From the NCBI GenBank assembly GCA_016699775.1, contig CP065010.1, positions 682,001 through 746,000 on the forward strand: a stretch of DNA of 64,000 bases, in the 5' to 3' direction. This document shows, one piece after another, positions 63,290 to 64,000 of this stretch. Every line of letters starts with the position of its first letter. The first letter of the stretch is position 1. The notes below the pieces were generated by a model. That model had not been told where the DNA came from, did not search any database, and was given only the letters and a program-made list of their open reading frames with translations. A program made the position numbers and the translations under genes. This DNA comes from Candidatus Falkowbacteria bacterium. GTDB taxonomy: Bacteria; Patescibacteriota; Patescibacteriia; Patescibacteriales; Patescibacteriaceae.

Positions 63290-64000
63290 TTACAAAGATA
63301 CCTGGCGAATTTCTTCGGCCAGTCCTTTAAATTCTTTGAGTAATTCTAGAAGCCGTTCTTCATCTGCTGAAGAGCGGTCTCTACGTGATTCAAGTTCAAA
63401 TATCAGACGAGTCACGACCTTAAGACGGCTATTTAAATAATAATGCCGTAATTCTTTAATAGAAGTGCCGATGAGCGTCTGAGCCTGTTCAAAGGTTGTT
63501 TCAAAAAAATTTCTCTCAACCAACAAAGCCAATCGATCTAATACCTGTATATCATTAGCAGTATCTTGACTATAGTCTATTAACCATTTTCTAAATTCAG
63601 CAAAGTTAAGAGATTCTTGTTTTTGGTCAATTTGATCTGATCCAGAAACAGTAACTTTATTATAATATATAACTAATAACCTGTAAAGAGTCTGAAACGA
63701 TGATCCAACCACTTGATCAATTGGCAATCTACTTACCACCGAGTCAATATAGGAAGGAAAACGCAAAAGCAAACCAAGTAATTGTTCGGATAAAAGCTCA
63801 GGTCGACTTCGTGAAATTTCTTCTACTGGCCTAGCTGTCTCCTCTTGTCTATTTTGCACTGATTTTGGTTGGCTTAATATTGCCTGCTTGACTGACACTT
63901 CATCAATATCAATAATCTGACTAATTTTTTTTACCCAAAAATCTCTTTCAATACTATTGGCAATTTTTTGTAAGTGAGGTAATAATTTTTTTAAGGCTAA
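63290..64000 (-). CDS. dnaG: DNA primase, C-terminal part (cut by window edge)
   Basis: 237 codons are visible; the frame is open to the last base, so the zinc and TOPRIM domains lie beyond the window. The visible part begins LALKKLLPHLQKIANSIERD and continues FWVKKISQIIDIDEVSVKQ. It then has the LSEQLLGLLLRFPSYID stretch and helical C-terminus typical of the DnaG helicase-interaction domain. The GTG at 63898 is internal, not a start. dnaG followed 12 nt later by rpoD is the conserved primase-sigma arrangement. Makes RNA primers for replication. Confidence 0.85.
   Translation of the reverse strand, partial: LALKKLLPHLQKIANSIERDFWVKKISQIIDIDEVSVKQAILSQPKSVQNRQEETARPVEEISRSRPELLSEQLLGLLLRFPSYIDSVVSRLPIDQVVGSSFQTLYRLLVIYYNKVTVSGSDQIDQKQESLNFAEFRKWLIDYSQDTANDIQVLDRLALLVERNFFETTFEQAQTLIGTSIKELRHYYLNSRLKVVTRLIFELESRRDRSSADEERLLELLKEFKGLAEEIRQVSL

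Overview
The window looks like a chromosomal segment of a Candidatus Patescibacteria (CPR, Parcubacteria-like) genome. The basis is an AT-rich sequence, the standard genetic code (TGA is used as a stop), short intergenic gaps, compact informational genes, tandem CPR-type T4SS_pilin (TrbC/VirB2-like) proteins, FISUMP-domain prepilins, a DUF3160 protein, and little metabolism beyond enolase. No plasmid, prophage, insertion sequence or CRISPR array was recognised.

Region 1 (1-8.9 kb) is the most unusual part. The tail of a DsbA/thioredoxin-like gene is followed by a tandem array of secreted or membrane proteins sharing one module: signal peptide, often a double-cysteine (CC) module, then a two-helix VirB2-like pilin domain. 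Three different peptidoglycan-hydrolase folds are fused behind that pilin: an M15 D,D-peptidase, T7-lysozyme-like amidases (twice), and a 3D (Asp-Asp-Asp) domain. A stand-alone 3D protein, a small Cys-rich membrane protein and a DUF4258/DUF2283 toxin-antitoxin-like pair end the array at a clear terminator. I read this as a disulfide-stabilised, membrane-anchored or pilus-borne wall-cleaving kit for cell-surface contact. That reading is inference.

Region 2 (8.9-30 kb) is mostly minus-strand housekeeping: rpoB-rpoC behind a long leader with an attenuator-like hairpin; ruvA-femAB-murE (Holliday junctions and wall synthesis); lemA-unknown-htpX-nif3; ileS (divergent from uvrB); and parA-parB-nudix. 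Region 3 (30-48 kb) holds tRNA-Leu(CAA), rpmE, prfA-prmC, rplY, rodA with two membrane proteins, gyrB, an SPFH protein, enolase, an ABC exporter, an FAD oxidoreductase and metG. Region 4 (48-61 kb) is accessory: small unknown proteins, two FISUMP prepilins (one frameshifted), an NRAMP-like transporter, a beta-CASP nuclease, an ABC-F protein, two nucleotide-related enzymes, and a very unexpected protein with a type IX secretion (T9SS) sorting tail. Region 5 (61-64 kb) has tRNA-Asn(GTT) and the dnaG-rpoD pair.

Three patterns run across the whole window. (i) Many genes have a -10 box only 6-9 nt before the ATG, implying leaderless mRNAs. (ii) Intergenic spaces carry dispersed TGTCATCCCC palindromes and 8-bp GTTATAA(A/G) tandem repeats. 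(iii) Three genes, including rpoD, have single-base frameshifts near the N-terminus or in a G-run, which may be assembly errors. All calls are from reading the sequence; no database search was run.
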